A DNA stretch of 35,816 nucleotides from assembly GCF_015207735.1 (NCBI RefSeq), contig NZ_JADEWG010000066.1:1-35816 (forward strand), read 5' to 3'. Positions within the stretch are counted from its first letter, which is position 1. Every line of letters starts with the position of its first letter. Below, one piece after another: positions 8,091 to 15,994 of the stretch. Position numbers and translations under genes: made by a program. Origin of the DNA: [Phormidium] sp. LEGE 05292 (lineage in GTDB: Bacteria; Cyanobacteriota; Cyanobacteriia; Cyanobacteriales; Aerosakkonemataceae). Under the pieces are notes generated by a model. That model had not been told where the DNA came from and did not search any database. It saw only the letters and a list, made by a program, of their open reading frames with translations.

Positions 8091-9503
8091 ATGAGAATTT
8101 TGGTTTGGGGCTTAGGATACGTAGGTACAGTCGTATCAGCTTGCTTTGCCGAAATGGGTCACGAAGTAATTGGAGTAGAAACCAATATTGAAAAAGTTAA
8201 CGCTTTCAACGAGGGACGGAGCCCGATTGTTGAACCAGAACTAGACGATTTAATTGCTTTAGGAATCAAAAAAGGCAACCTCAAAGCAGTCAGCAGTGGC
8301 AAGGAATATGTAGCTTGGGCAGATGTATCACTGATTTGTGTGGGAACACCTAGCGCCCCAGACGGTTCCCCAGTGATGACATACATCGAAAGTGCCGCCC
8401 GTGAAATAGGAGAAGGATTAAAAAATTCTCACAAATATCATGTAGTAGTGTTACGGAGTACAGTATTTCCCGGAGTCTCGCGGAATCTGTTAACTAAAAT
8501 TGTCGAAAAATATTCTCATCGCCAAGCTGGAAAAGATTTTGGTATAGCGATTAACCCAGAATTCTTGCGGGAAACGACAGCTGTTAGAGATTTCTACGAA
8601 CCACCTTACACAGTGATTGGAGAATTAGATCCTGCTAGTGGTGATTTCGTAGCTGCTTTGTATCAAAGTATTCAAGCGCCAATTTATCATGTTGGTTTGG
8701 AAGAAGCGGAATTGTTGAAGGTGATTAACAATTCGTTCCATGCACTGAAAGTGGGTTTTGCTAATGAAATCGGTCGGATTGGTGATGCTTTAGGTTTGGA
8801 CAGCCATGCGATTATGCAATTGGTCTGTGCAGACTATAAGCTGAATATTTCACCGAAGTATCTGATGCCGGGATTTGCGTTTGGTGGTTCTTGCTTACCG
8901 AAGGATTTGCGATCGCTAATGTACAATGCACGTCGTTTGGGTGTGGAAGTACCGATTGTGGATTCGATTCTGCCTTCTAATACTTTGCACATTGAGGCAG
9001 CACGGATTAAAGTTCATGAAATGAAAGCCAAAAAGATCGCGATTTTGGGTTTAAGCTTTAAGGGCGGTACAGATGATTTGCGGGAAAGCCCCATCATTGC
9101 ACTGATTCGTGATTTGTGGCGTGATGGTGTACCAATGATGGTTTATGACCCAGATGTGCAAATTGATAAGATGTTGGGTAGCAATCTGGAGTATTTGGAA
9201 CGGCAGTTGCCCCAAATCCATCAGTTGGTAAGTTCAGATTTGAGTCAAGTACTGAAGGAATGTGATGGGATTGTGCTTTCTAAGCAACATCCTGTGTTTA
9301 GTGCGGTGATGTCTTCACTTTATGGTCAGCTGCCTGTTTTAGATTTGTCTCGTTGGGAACTATATTCTCCTGTAGTAGTTGAGGAACCAGTTATTTCTCC
9401 TGTAGTAGTTGAGGAACCAGTTATTTCTCCTGTAGCAGTTGAGGAACTAATTCTTTCTCCTGTAGCAGTTGAGGAAACAGTTCTTTCTCCTGTCGCTGCT
9501 TAG
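8091..9503 (+). CDS. algD: AlgD-like GDP-mannose 6-dehydrogenase
   Basis: A 470-residue nucleotide-sugar dehydrogenase that should oxidise GDP-mannose to GDP-mannuronate, the alginate precursor, with two NAD+. It has the N-terminal Rossmann motif GLGYVG (7-12), RSPIVEPELDDL, ICVGTPS, RSTVFPG, NPEFLRETTAVRDF and the catalytic loop GFAFGGSCLPKD. Cys268 falls at the same position as in Pseudomonas AlgD. LGLSFKGGTDDLRESP (319-334) lies in the C-terminal domain. The sequence follows AlgD block by block and differs from the usual UDP-glucose dehydrogenase N-terminus, so GDP-mannose is favoured as substrate. Residues 426-470 form a ten-residue tandem repeat (SPVxVEExxx) absent from AlgD. The Alg8-like synthase follows. 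Confidence 0.85.
   Translation: MRILVWGLGYVGTVVSACFAEMGHEVIGVETNIEKVNAFNEGRSPIVEPELDDLIALGIKKGNLKAVSSGKEYVAWADVSLICVGTPSAPDGSPVMTYIESAAREIGEGLKNSHKYHVVVLRSTVFPGVSRNLLTKIVEKYSHRQAGKDFGIAINPEFLRETTAVRDFYEPPYTVIGELDPASGDFVAALYQSIQAPIYHVGLEEAELLKVINNSFHALKVGFANEIGRIGDALGLDSHAIMQLVCADYKLNISPKYLMPGFAFGGSCLPKDLRSLMYNARRLGVEVPIVDSILPSNTLHIEAARIKVHEMKAKKIAILGLSFKGGTDDLRESPIIALIRDLWRDGVPMMVYDPDVQIDKMLGSNLEYLERQLPQIHQLVSSDLSQVLKECDGIVLSKQHPVFSAVMSSLYGQLPVLDLSRWELYSPVVVEEPVISPVVVEEPVISPVAVEELILSPVAVEETVLSPVAA
9366..9500 (+). repeat. In-frame 30-nt tandem repeat at the 3' end of algD
   Basis: Four full 30-nt units and a half unit encode SPVVVEEPVI, SPVVVEEPVI, SPVAVEELIL, SPVAVEETVL and SPVAA. The first two units are identical at DNA level. 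The unit length preserves the frame, so copy number may vary between strains. Confidence 0.95.
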
Positions 9504-9845
9504 TTTAGGGCATAAGCTGTTAGTCATTTAAATTGCTTGTTGAGACGGCAGTGGAGAAAAGAAGAGGGTTTGAAGGGTGTTCCGATCTTTCCCAAATGTG
9601 CAAATTAAATGCCTATCAGCTTAAGACAGGTTGGTTTGTAGAGTCGCTAATTTTCTTGGTAATTAGGCTAGAGTGATACAAACTAGAAAAACAATCAAGA
9701 AATTCCCTTTCTCTACATGGGAAAAAGCTAAGTAATTTAGATTTGTGACAGCTAAACAGGGTAATTCTACATCTTTTTGATTAATTGTAATTTGATCGCC
9801 ACATTCCCAAGAGCCGAGTCTAGAAATTCCGGCTAGAAAGCCATT
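9504..9845. other. Intergenic region between algD and the alg8-like gene
   Basis: 342 nt with no recognised gene, hairpin terminator or riboswitch. A 63-codon minus-strand ORF at 9663-9854 overlaps the alg8 start; it matches nothing I know and was not accepted. I see no c-di-GMP riboswitch consensus. Confidence 0.5.
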
Positions 9846-12095
9846 ATGAATCAAACTGTAAATCCTTGGACGACAGCGAAATTTTACCTCAATTTACTGG
9901 CACTACTGTTGATTTCTGCTGGTGGATTTGCTGGACTCTACTACTTAAGTCCTCAGTTACAAACAGCTGTCTATGGTGGATGGGCAGTACTAACAATAGG
10001 AACTTTAGGAGCAATTCGGTGGAGTTGGTTTGGCTTTCAGTTACTTCGGAGTTGGTATTATCGCAAATGGGTATTTGCTCGTTGGCGACGCAAAGCTAAC
10101 AGAATACCCTTAGAAGAATTACCCACACCTTGTTTAATTGTCCCGACTTTTAAAGAGACACCTTGGATTACAGACAAAGTATTTCGGGCGATCGCAGATA
10201 ATGCTAAAAGTCTGATTAATCCGACAATGGTTGTTGTCGTTACTACACCTGAAGAAATTGAAGCGATCGGTAAAATCCTCGACGAAGAAGACCCTGAACA
10301 CCAATACATTAAATATCTGCCAATGCTTGATCCAGCTGGTGGGAAAAGAAAAGCATTAGCAGAAGGTTTAAGATTACTAGCTCGTTCCAACCCACCCAAA
10401 AACACCATTGTTGGTTTGATGGATGGAGACGCTGTTATTAATCCTGGTGTCCTCAAAGGTTGCTTACCATTCTTTAATATGTTCCCTAAAATGGGTGCAT
10501 TAACTACTGATGAACGTGCCACAGTTTTAGGCTCCAAGTTTTTTGAAGAATGGTTATTTTTACGATTTGCTCAAAGACATTTGTATATGTGTTCGCACGC
10601 ACTTTCTAAAAAAGTGTTGTGTTTGACAGGGCGTTTCTCCTTATTTAGAGCCGAAGCTGCACTCAATCCTAGCTTCGCTGACTTGCTAGAAAAGGATATG
10701 CTCAACGACTGGTTGTGGGGCGAATTTAAATTCCTGTCTGGTGACGACAAAAGTACTTGGTACTGGACACTAAAAGCTGGATACGACATGATGTACGTTC
10801 CAGATGCGATGGTTGATACGATCGAAACCATCTCTGGATCTGTACCAATGCGTGCTTATCAAAATATGCGGCGTTGGTTCGGAAATATGCTACGTAATGG
10901 TAGCCGTGCCCTTGCCCTGGGGCCGAATAAAGTCGGTTGGTTTATTTGGTATTCTATCCTTGACCAAAGGCTGAGTATTTGGACTTCTTTGATTGCGCCT
11001 GGATTAATAATTGTTTATCTTCTAACAGGCAACTGGATACAATTGGGTTTAATCTTTTTTTGGCTTGTCTTTACTCGTGCTTTGAGTTTAATCCTCTTTT
11101 CGATCGGTAGAGATGATTACCTCAGACCAGTTCATATTATATATATGCTTGCCTCGCAGTGGAGTTCATCACTAATCAAAATTTATACACAGATGAACTT
11201 GGCAAAGCAAAAATGGTCGAATCGTGGCAACCAAAAAAGTGATATTGCAGGTACAGGTTTTGGTAAATGGTTGAAACTGAGCACTTCTAACTTCCTTTAC
11301 TATGCACAATTGTTTGGCTTTACGATTTTATTATGTTCAATAGCTAAGGTGTTTAGTCCAGCTTATGACATTCCTAACTTTTGGTGGCACTTTAATGTGC
11401 AAGCTAAACCTACACCAACGGAAATTGTTAAAGCTATTAACTACGGTGTGCTACCTAATGACGGTAAAGATGATGGTGCAGCACTGCAAAAATTGATTGC
11501 TAGTTTACCTGAACAAGGCTTAATTCAAGTTAATTTACCTATTGGTGAATTAGATTTGTTCCGTCCTGTAGAAATTAACCACAGCAATATCATTATTAAA
11601 GGTGAAGGTGCTGGACGCACAGTGATTAAAGCTCATGTAACTGAACAAGTTCCAGACTCTTTTATTACTATCAAACCAGCCAACCTGAGTAAAGATGTCA
11701 AGGCTAGTAATTCCCAGATTGGGATAGATTCAGTAGTTAACTCATCTATTCCTAGAGTACATAATGTTGAACTGAGCCGTTTTTCTCTGGCAGTTGTTCC
11801 ACCAAAGCCAGAAACAGTATTGAACTATAAAGTAGACAGTATTGTGCTAGATAGAGCGGACAAAGTTACGCTGAGAAATATTGAGTTTGAACAGAGTCAG
11901 CCTCACGCTTTAGTTCTCAACAATACCGAGAGTGTAAATGCCGAATATATAGCGATCGAGGGCAATCTTAATTGTGCAAACTCTGGCACAGCAAATGCGA
12001 TCGCACAAAATCTCTGCTTAGATGAACAAATTTCTCTGAAGAACGCGGTAAATACAACTATTCAAGGAGTAAATCTACCCGCAAACTTATCTTGA
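9846..12095 (+). CDS. alg8: Alg8-like polymannuronate synthase fused to a beta-helix domain
   Basis: A 749-residue fusion. Residues 1 to about 515 match alginate synthase Alg8 (GT2 family), which polymerises GDP-mannuronate and extrudes the chain through the inner membrane. Two N-terminal transmembrane segments are followed by the GT domain with LMDGDAV (Asp193, Asp195), LRFAQRHLYMCSHALSKK (239-256), LTGRFSLFRAE, FKFLSGDDKSTW (295-305), YVPDA and MRRWFGNMLRNGSRAL, then four or so C-terminal membrane helices to about 502. Residues about 525-749 are an added domain opening with NYGVLPNDGKDDGAALQKLI, the typical start of pectate-lyase-type right-handed beta-helices. It probably lies outside the membrane. 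It lacks the DPHE/DPHD catalytic motif of epimerases, so a chain-binding or guiding role is inferred. I know of no Alg8 with this architecture. Confidence 0.85.
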   Translation: MNQTVNPWTTAKFYLNLLALLLISAGGFAGLYYLSPQLQTAVYGGWAVLTIGTLGAIRWSWFGFQLLRSWYYRKWVFARWRRKANRIPLEELPTPCLIVPTFKETPWITDKVFRAIADNAKSLINPTMVVVVTTPEEIEAIGKILDEEDPEHQYIKYLPMLDPAGGKRKALAEGLRLLARSNPPKNTIVGLMDGDAVINPGVLKGCLPFFNMFPKMGALTTDERATVLGSKFFEEWLFLRFAQRHLYMCSHALSKKVLCLTGRFSLFRAEAALNPSFADLLEKDMLNDWLWGEFKFLSGDDKSTWYWTLKAGYDMMYVPDAMVDTIETISGSVPMRAYQNMRRWFGNMLRNGSRALALGPNKVGWFIWYSILDQRLSIWTSLIAPGLIIVYLLTGNWIQLGLIFFWLVFTRALSLILFSIGRDDYLRPVHIIYMLASQWSSSLIKIYTQMNLAKQKWSNRGNQKSDIAGTGFGKWLKLSTSNFLYYAQLFGFTILLCSIAKVFSPAYDIPNFWWHFNVQAKPTPTEIVKAINYGVLPNDGKDDGAALQKLIASLPEQGLIQVNLPIGELDLFRPVEINHSNIIIKGEGAGRTVIKAHVTEQVPDSFITIKPANLSKDVKASNSQIGIDSVVNSSIPRVHNVELSRFSLAVVPPKPETVLNYKVDSIVLDRADKVTLRNIEFEQSQPHALVLNNTESVNAEYIAIEGNLNCANSGTANAIAQNLCLDEQISLKNAVNTTIQGVNLPANLS

Positions 12096-12503
12096 AAGCA
12101 GTTTAAAAAGGTTTTCTACTAAGTGTTACGAAAATAGCTTACTAAGCCTAGCTAAACTTGCTTTAGCGTTCTCTTACTTTCTTGTTTTTTTGTTCTTTCT
12201 TCTACTTAAATCTTGCTCCAGTCAGGAGGTAGAACCTCCCAACCCTCGTTACCAGGTTCAACCTGGTAACGAGAAATAGAGGCTCCGCCTCAGAAGTGCA
12301 AGATGTCAGTTCTACTTCAGCACCAGTTTAGAGCAACAGGTTGCACTGCTACAGGAAAACTAAATATTAGCCCTACAAAAGCTTTATTACTTAGCCTACT
12401 CCCAGGCTAAAAGGTTAAAAGGAAAATAATTTTTTTCTATTTAACCTCTTTCTAAAAACAGTCTTTTTGGTAATAAATCAGCGAATTAAGTTGCAGGTGA
12501 ATT
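12096..12503. other. Intergenic region with composite palindromic repeats
   Basis: 408 nt without a gene. It contains a cluster of short palindromes at 12225-12291 and an inverted pair TTAGCCT/AGGCTAA at 12391-12397 and 12404-12410. The promoter of the epimerase gene should lie between 12411 and 12503, where the sequence is AT-rich, but no clear boxes are seen. Confidence 0.6.
12225..12291. repeat. Three adjacent intergenic palindromes
   Basis: GGAGGT-AGA-ACCTCC (12225-12239), then a perfect 14-bp palindrome with arms CTCGTTACCAGGTT (12245-12258) and its complement (12260-12273), then GAGGC-TCC-GCCTC (12279-12291). All three are forms I recall from repeated intergenic elements in filamentous cyanobacteria. 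They could fold into three successive RNA hairpins after alg8. Confidence 0.85.
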
Positions 12504-15500
12504 ATGGAATTTCAATTAGGTTCATTAAACGATTACAACAAGCAGAGTGAGTTTGTTAGTAGCTCCGATCCAACTGATTTATATAAGTTCAGTTTGGGAC
12601 AACAACAAACTGTCAGTATGTTTCTCAGTGGTTTGTCAGCAGGTACAAAATTAGAACTCCTTGATAATAACGGAACGCTGATTGATAGTTCAGTAAATTC
12701 AGGCACACTTTGGACGGCGAATAATAGTGGGACAACAGGGGGATTAATTACCAAAACTTTAGCATCTGGTGATTACCAAGTTAAAGTTTCTTACGTCGAT
12801 CAAATCACTGGAAATCCCCTCTACGACCAAGGAGATAAGTATAGCTTAATTTTCCAGCCGCATGATGCACCAAATACAGTTGCCGTAGCATCTTCGACTA
12901 CAAAAAATAAGGGTGGTGCGGACATTTTAACTGATGGTACTAACGACCAAGAGGAAATTAATAAAGCGATCGAACAAGTTGGCAAAGCTGGTGGCGGAAC
13001 CGTATTACTGTTAGATGGAACCTTCAATATTTCCCAAAATATTATGGTTGTCTACGACAACGTAACAATAACTGGCGTTGGTTGGGACACCAAATTAAAG
13101 CAAGCGAATAATACAGCATTTAAATATGCGGGAATGGTTCGTTCCGCTTACGGTTCAGGGGAATTAAATAAAAATAAACCTTTGTTTGTTAATCAGCATT
13201 TCCGTCACATGAGTTGGGATGGAAATAAAGCAAATCAAACAACTGATAAAAACGCCTACGGAAACTTTGGAACTTATCAAGATAGTAGTTTTGAAGATTT
13301 GCGCGTCTTCAACTTTAAGCATTACGGACTTGACCCCCACGAAAATAGCGATGCTGGACAATCAACAATTAGATTGACGGTTAAAGATAACTTAGCCGAT
13401 CATAATGATGTAGATGGAATCACCATTGATGATTGTCAAAATTCAACTATTACAAACAACATCAGTGATTCTAATGGACGACATGGAATTAACATCGTAA
13501 CTGGCTCTCACTTCAATACTATTAGTAACAATGTTGTCACTAACAATGGTTATCGAGGAATTGTTGTCCAGTCTGGTTCTGATAAAACCACTACTTCAGA
13601 TGACAACACTTTAGTTAGTAATACCGTTAAGTTTAACAAAGTTGATGGTATTTACGTCGAGTTAGCCAATAGAACCAAAATTCAAGATAATATCAGCCAA
13701 GAAAATGGTCAAGCTGGCATCCATTTGAAAGGTGCATCCAACAGCACAATTTCGGAAAATGAATTGCTGAATAACTCACAATCTAAGAACAAAGGTTACA
13801 GCGAATTGCTGGTTAACCATTACTTGAATACAACTACCAACCAAACAACTTACTCAACTAACAACGTTGCGGAAAACAATACTATCCTGAATAACAAATC
13901 AGTAGTTGCGAAGTACGGAATAGAAGAAAAAGCTCCGGGTAACGACTACAACATTTATAAAGACAACACGATTCAAGGAACATACAAAACAAGCCGAATT
14001 CAAGGGCTAAATTCTAAAGAAATTTACAGTGTTAATCAAACAGGTAGGACTATTTGGGACCCAGCAGTAGGCGATCCTTTAGCGGGAGTTAGTCAAGCTC
14101 CTCAGTATGTAAAAGTTGACTACAAAGCTAACGATGGCGCTGGCAATACGAAGGAAGCTGCTCGTGATATTGGCAGTTTAACTGATTACCAAAAGTTCAC
14201 TGATTATGTTGGGCAATTAGATGCTAATGACTTCTATAAATTTACTCTCGGTAAGCAAGAAACTGTGAGCATATTCCTTAATGGTTTAGCAGGGGGAACT
14301 ACGATTCGACTGCTGAATAGTGATGGTTCACTTGTGAAGTCTTCGACTAATAAAGGTACTACTTGGACGGAAAGTGATAGTGGAAATACAGACGGTTTAA
14401 TTAGCCAAACTTTGGCGGCAGGTACTTATTTTGTAAATGTAAAACCGGGGGAAATGACGGGTAATCCGATTTACGATAATGATGAAAAATACAGTGTGAT
14501 TTTCCAACCTCATGATGCGGCGAACACAGTTGCGGTGGCAGCGAAAGACACTGGAAATAAAGGTGGTGCTGATTTCACTGCTACTGGTAGTAATGACCAA
14601 GTGGTGATTAATCAGGCGATCGCACAAGTCGGAAAGAATGGTGGCGGTACAGTATTACTTTTACCTGGAACTTTCAACATTTCTGATAATGTTTTGCTGA
14701 CATACGATAACGTTACTCTTTCTGGTGTAGGTTGGAGTACTGTTCTTAAACAAGCAAATAATGTTGAATTTGACGATGCTGGAATGTTGCGTTCTGCACT
14801 ACACTCTTCAGAAGAAAACTTAGCAGTTCCTCGCTTCTACAATCAAAATATTCGTCATCTGAAATTAGACGGTAACAAGAGCAATCAAACTTCAACTAAG
14901 AATGCCTACGGTAACTTTGGCACTTATGGCAATAGCAATTTTGAAGACTTGCGCGTAACTAACTTTGCCTACTACGGTTTCGATCCTCACGAAAATGCTT
15001 ATGCTCCAATTCCCACAGTTGCATTAACAATCAAAGATTCATTATCAGACCATAACGGTCAAGACGGAATTACCATTGATAATCTAGAGTATTCTTTGGT
15101 TGCGGACAATATTGCTGATTCCAACAAACGTCATGGGATTAATGTTGTAACTGCTACCCAACATACAAACTTCTTTAACAACGTTGCTACCTACAATGGT
15201 ATTGGTGGAAGTGGTAACGGAATTACAATTCAACCAGGGGCAATAGATTTATCGCGCACTTCTGATTACAATTTGTTTGAAGGCAATATTTCCAAGTACA
15301 ACAAAACCAGTGGGATCTATTCTTATCTAGGTGACAACAACCAATACAAGAACAATATTGTGGAATATAATGGCACTTATGGCATTCGCCTCCGGTCATC
15401 TTCTAACAATATTGTCAGTGGTAACAAACTGCTAAATAACTCGCAAGCACTTAAGGGCGGCTACGCAGAAATTTACATTGATGATGATGATACTACTACC

Positions 15501-15674
15501 TTCTCTACAGGAAATACTGTGTCAGGAAATACGATCGTCAATAACCCAATTGACCAAGCGAAATGGGGTATTGGAGAAAAGAACGTTTCTAACTCTGGAA
15601 ATACGATCGCCGGAAATGTTATTCAAGGAATAACTAAACCATATCGAGTTTACTCTCCAATTTCAACAGTTTAA
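12504..15674 (+). CDS. AlgE-type mannuronan C5-epimerase with two PPC-epimerase modules
   Basis: A 1056-residue protein built as PPC-A-PPC-A. Residues about 10-118 and 555-668 are PPC-like beta domains (DLYKFSLG...YSLIFQPHD). About 123-510 and 673-1056 are right-handed beta-helix A-modules like Azotobacter AlgE, which convert mannuronate to guluronate within the polymer. AlgE4 catalytic residues map onto both: YGLDPHE (Tyr274, Asp277, His279) and YGFDPHE (Tyr824, Asp827, His829), Lys249/Lys799, and Asp309/Asp859. GMVRSAYG and RHGINxVT are further AlgE hallmarks. The Ca2+-binding RTX R-modules of AlgE are missing and there is no signal peptide. The start is fixed because a stop codon lies two codons before the ATG. 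A perfect terminator follows. Substrate specificity is inferred. Confidence 0.88.
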   Translation: MEFQLGSLNDYNKQSEFVSSSDPTDLYKFSLGQQQTVSMFLSGLSAGTKLELLDNNGTLIDSSVNSGTLWTANNSGTTGGLITKTLASGDYQVKVSYVDQITGNPLYDQGDKYSLIFQPHDAPNTVAVASSTTKNKGGADILTDGTNDQEEINKAIEQVGKAGGGTVLLLDGTFNISQNIMVVYDNVTITGVGWDTKLKQANNTAFKYAGMVRSAYGSGELNKNKPLFVNQHFRHMSWDGNKANQTTDKNAYGNFGTYQDSSFEDLRVFNFKHYGLDPHENSDAGQSTIRLTVKDNLADHNDVDGITIDDCQNSTITNNISDSNGRHGINIVTGSHFNTISNNVVTNNGYRGIVVQSGSDKTTTSDDNTLVSNTVKFNKVDGIYVELANRTKIQDNISQENGQAGIHLKGASNSTISENELLNNSQSKNKGYSELLVNHYLNTTTNQTTYSTNNVAENNTILNNKSVVAKYGIEEKAPGNDYNIYKDNTIQGTYKTSRIQGLNSKEIYSVNQTGRTIWDPAVGDPLAGVSQAPQYVKVDYKANDGAGNTKEAARDIGSLTDYQKFTDYVGQLDANDFYKFTLGKQETVSIFLNGLAGGTTIRLLNSDGSLVKSSTNKGTTWTESDSGNTDGLISQTLAAGTYFVNVKPGEMTGNPIYDNDEKYSVIFQPHDAANTVAVAAKDTGNKGGADFTATGSNDQVVINQAIAQVGKNGGGTVLLLPGTFNISDNVLLTYDNVTLSGVGWSTVLKQANNVEFDDAGMLRSALHSSEENLAVPRFYNQNIRHLKLDGNKSNQTSTKNAYGNFGTYGNSNFEDLRVTNFAYYGFDPHENAYAPIPTVALTIKDSLSDHNGQDGITIDNLEYSLVADNIADSNKRHGINVVTATQHTNFFNNVATYNGIGGSGNGITIQPGAIDLSRTSDYNLFEGNISKYNKTSGIYSYLGDNNQYKNNIVEYNGTYGIRLRSSSNNIVSGNKLLNNSQALKGGYAEIYIDDDDTTTFSTGNTVSGNTIVNNPIDQAKWGIGEKNVSNSGNTIAGNVIQGITKPYRVYSPISTV

Positions 15675-15700
15675 TTATGAACTGGGAGCTTAAATAAAGA

Positions 15701-15744
15701 ATCAGGATGCAAGAGAAATTCACCTGCATCCTGATTTATTTTTT
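15701..15744 (+). terminator. Rho-independent terminator of the epimerase gene
   Basis: ATCAGGATGCA (15701-15711) pairs perfectly with TGCATCCTGAT (15725-15735), followed by TTATTTTTT. It begins 26 nt after the epimerase stop codon. Confidence 0.9.
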
Positions 15745-15751
15745 ATCTAGA

Positions 15752-15782
15752 TACGTTGTGGCGATGTCTTCACCACAACGTA
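15752..15782. repeat. TACGTTGTGG palindromic intergenic repeat
   Basis: Perfect 10-bp arms TACGTTGTGG (15752-15761) and CCACAACGTA (15773-15782) with an 11-nt loop, followed by CCTTTTT. It resembles a repeated cyanobacterial palindrome and could act as a second terminator. Confidence 0.8.
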
Positions 15783-15834
15783 CCTTTTTGTTATTTAACT
15801 CAAGTTGCTAGTTAGAAGTCTGACTCTTTCTTAG

Positions 15835-15918
15835 CCCCCCTTATTAAGGGGGGTTGGGGGGATCAAAACCTAGTAATCACAGCCTTAGATCCCCCCTAAC
15901 CCCCCTTAATAAGGGGGG
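15835..15918. repeat. C/G-rich inverted-repeat element (GATCCCCCC type)
   Basis: Arms of about 30 nt (15835-15864 and 15888-15918) are complementary except for one bulge, with GATC-CCCCC at the inner ends and CCCCCCTTATTAAGGGGGG as a smaller palindrome within each arm. Related copies lie at 22874-22949 and, more degenerate, at 17888-18063. The element is non-coding and looks like a small mobile or MITE-like repeat. Confidence 0.85.
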
Positions 15919-15994
15919 AACCAGCGGAAGCTTCGCTATTAACTTCACGAGGGGAACTCCGAAAGAATTAATAATTAGCAACTTGCGTTATTTA

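Larger units (their letters stand above)
15675..15994. other. Convergent intergenic region with terminators and repeat element
   Basis: The gap between the epimerase and the convergent lyase contains a factor-independent terminator (15701-15744), an ACGTTGTGG palindrome (15752-15782) and a C/G-rich inverted repeat (15835-15918). No gene is supported. Confidence 0.8.

Noticed and set aside
8091-9503. UDP-glucose 6-dehydrogenase as the name for this gene
   Set aside because: The N-terminal and active-site blocks follow AlgD (GDP-mannose dehydrogenase) more closely, including Cys268, and the neighbours are alginate-type.
9504-9845. c-di-GMP riboswitch before alg8
   Set aside because: The conserved GEMM sequence blocks are not present.
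9663-9854. Minus-strand 63-codon ORF between algD and alg8
   Set aside because: It overlaps the alg8 start, has no recognisable family or ribosome-binding site, and fits a chance ORF.
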